A stretch of 64,000 bases of DNA from Bacteriovoracaceae bacterium (GTDB lineage: Bacteria > Bdellovibrionota > Bacteriovoracia > Bacteriovoracales > Bacteriovoracaceae). Position 1 is the first letter of the stretch; each line of letters starts with the position of its first letter. A model generated the notes under the pieces. It saw only the letters and a program-made list of their open reading frames with translations. It did no database searches and was not told the origin of the DNA. A program made the translations under genes and the position numbers. Below are positions 63,565 through 64,000 of the stretch, one piece after another. Location of the stretch: positions 62,001 to 126,000 of the forward strand of contig CANFVK010000001.1 in NCBI GenBank assembly GCA_947450475.1, given 5' to 3'.

Positions 63565-64000
63565 ATGGGACAAGCGTACCTAGCGCAAGTGAGAGTAAGC
63601 TCTCCATTTCGGTTAAGATCTGATCTGCACGTCGCCCGCAAGCTTTGGCATATCGCCACAGGTTTGATCGGAATGTTAGTCTACCAAAAAGCTAAAGTAA
63701 GTATTGAATTCATGGCCATTTCCTTGTTGGTCATTTCAGCCTGCTCTTTTCTTATTGAATTTTTGAGATTTAGAAATGAAAAACTCAATGCTATTTTAAT
63801 GAAAATAATGAAACCTGTAATGAGAGAGTCTGAGAAAAATTCAGTTTCCGGATTACCTTTTTATGCACTTGGTGTATCGCTTTCGCTTTTCTTTTTTCCC
63901 GAAAGAATAGCTATTCTTTCAGTGCTATTTCTTGTTTTTGCAGACCCGATTGCCTCTTTTTGCGGCATTCTTTATGGCCGTGATAAAATACTTCCTAATA
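63565..64000 (+). CDS. Dolichol-kinase/CDP-diglyceride-type membrane enzyme, partial
   Basis: ATG 63565 follows AAGGAG. The frame is open to the right edge (145 codons visible). The N-terminal part has HVARKLWHIATGLIG and the helix-rich body ends at FADPIASFCGILYGRDK, a pattern of the SEC59/dolichol-kinase and phosphatidate cytidylyltransferase-like superfamily (polar DP...G..GR loop). Probably an inner-membrane lipid kinase or transferase; substrate unknown. 3' end is outside the window. Confidence 0.75.
   Translation, partial: MGQAYLAQVRVSSPFRLRSDLHVARKLWHIATGLIGMLVYQKAKVSIEFMAISLLVISACSFLIEFLRFRNEKLNAILMKIMKPVMRESEKNSVSGLPFYALGVSLSLFFFPERIAILSVLFLVFADPIASFCGILYGRDKILPN

Noticed and set aside
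1..64000. tRNA/rRNA genes, CRISPR arrays, insertion sequences, prophage
   Set aside because: No cloverleaf T-loop signatures, spaced direct repeats, transposase or integrase motifs, or phage structural genes were seen on either strand.

Overview
The window reads as one uninterrupted stretch of chromosome from a low-GC, didermic, flagellated bacterium. No rRNA, tRNA, insertion sequence, prophage or CRISPR array was found. Several features point to the Bdellovibrionota (Bacteriovorax/Halobacteriovorax-type relatives): Mla lipid-transport genes and many lipoproteins (outer membrane), low GC with AT-rich spacers, a large flagellar operon next to an FlhG gene, a lysine/alanine-rich H1-like protein, and many secreted proteins of unknown function. 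This placement is inferred from gene content and was not tested by any search.

Layout. 1-3.8 kb: a truncated lipoprotein gene, then mpl (murein recycling) translationally coupled to a secreted protein of unknown function. 3.9-7.9 kb: metK with its own promoter and terminator, a small secreted/membrane pair, and a sigma54-type response regulator. 7.9-10.7 kb (minus strand): a lipoprotein-mlaE-mlaF-mlaD operon. 10.9-26.3 kb (plus strand): a flagellar operon starting with a 954-aa helical-repeat exported protein and a degenerate NtrC-type activator, then flgB-flgC-fliE-fliF-fliG-fliH-fliI-fliJ-motE-like-fliK-flgD-TIGR02530-like-flgE. It closes with a strong terminator, and its order closely resembles the Bacillus fla/che operon. 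26.3-29.4 kb: a YiiX-like lipoprotein, a ferredoxin and a membrane-anchored parvulin. 29.5-34.1 kb: mreC-mreD-mrdA-rodA, the cell-elongation set without mreB. 34.2-45.2 kb: small regulatory and accessory genes: MarR regulator, cysteine-less rhodanese, HD hydrolase, glutaredoxin, H1-like protein, a very large TadG-like protein, ssb, alpha/beta hydrolase, OmpR-type regulator and YhaM-type exonuclease. 45.3-49.9 kb: gap-pgk-tpiA-secG-aminotransferase. 49.9-57.9 kb: HD-GYP c-di-GMP phosphodiesterase, MFS exporter, subtilase lipoprotein and membrane pyrophosphatase. 58-63.3 kb (minus strand): flhG - J-domain/RodZ-HTH fusion - rluD - yfiH - VKOR/DsbA fusion - tatD. The right edge cuts a polyprenol-kinase/CDP-diglyceride-type membrane enzyme.

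How it fits together. Rod, MS ring, C ring, export ATPase, hook cap, hook ruler and hook are made from one transcription unit. FlhG at the other end of the window would set flagellar number and placement. The Mre/Rod genes build the lateral wall, Mpl salvages murein peptides, and the Mla genes maintain the outer membrane. The most unusual items are: the degenerate activator that heads the flagellar operon together with the large repeat protein; a structured-looking leader in front of flgE; in-frame 18-bp tandem repeats inside fliK, the expected hook-length ruler; a J-like/RodZ-HTH fusion next to flhG; and several enzyme families that have lost catalytic residues (rhodanese, YiiX-like, AAA+).
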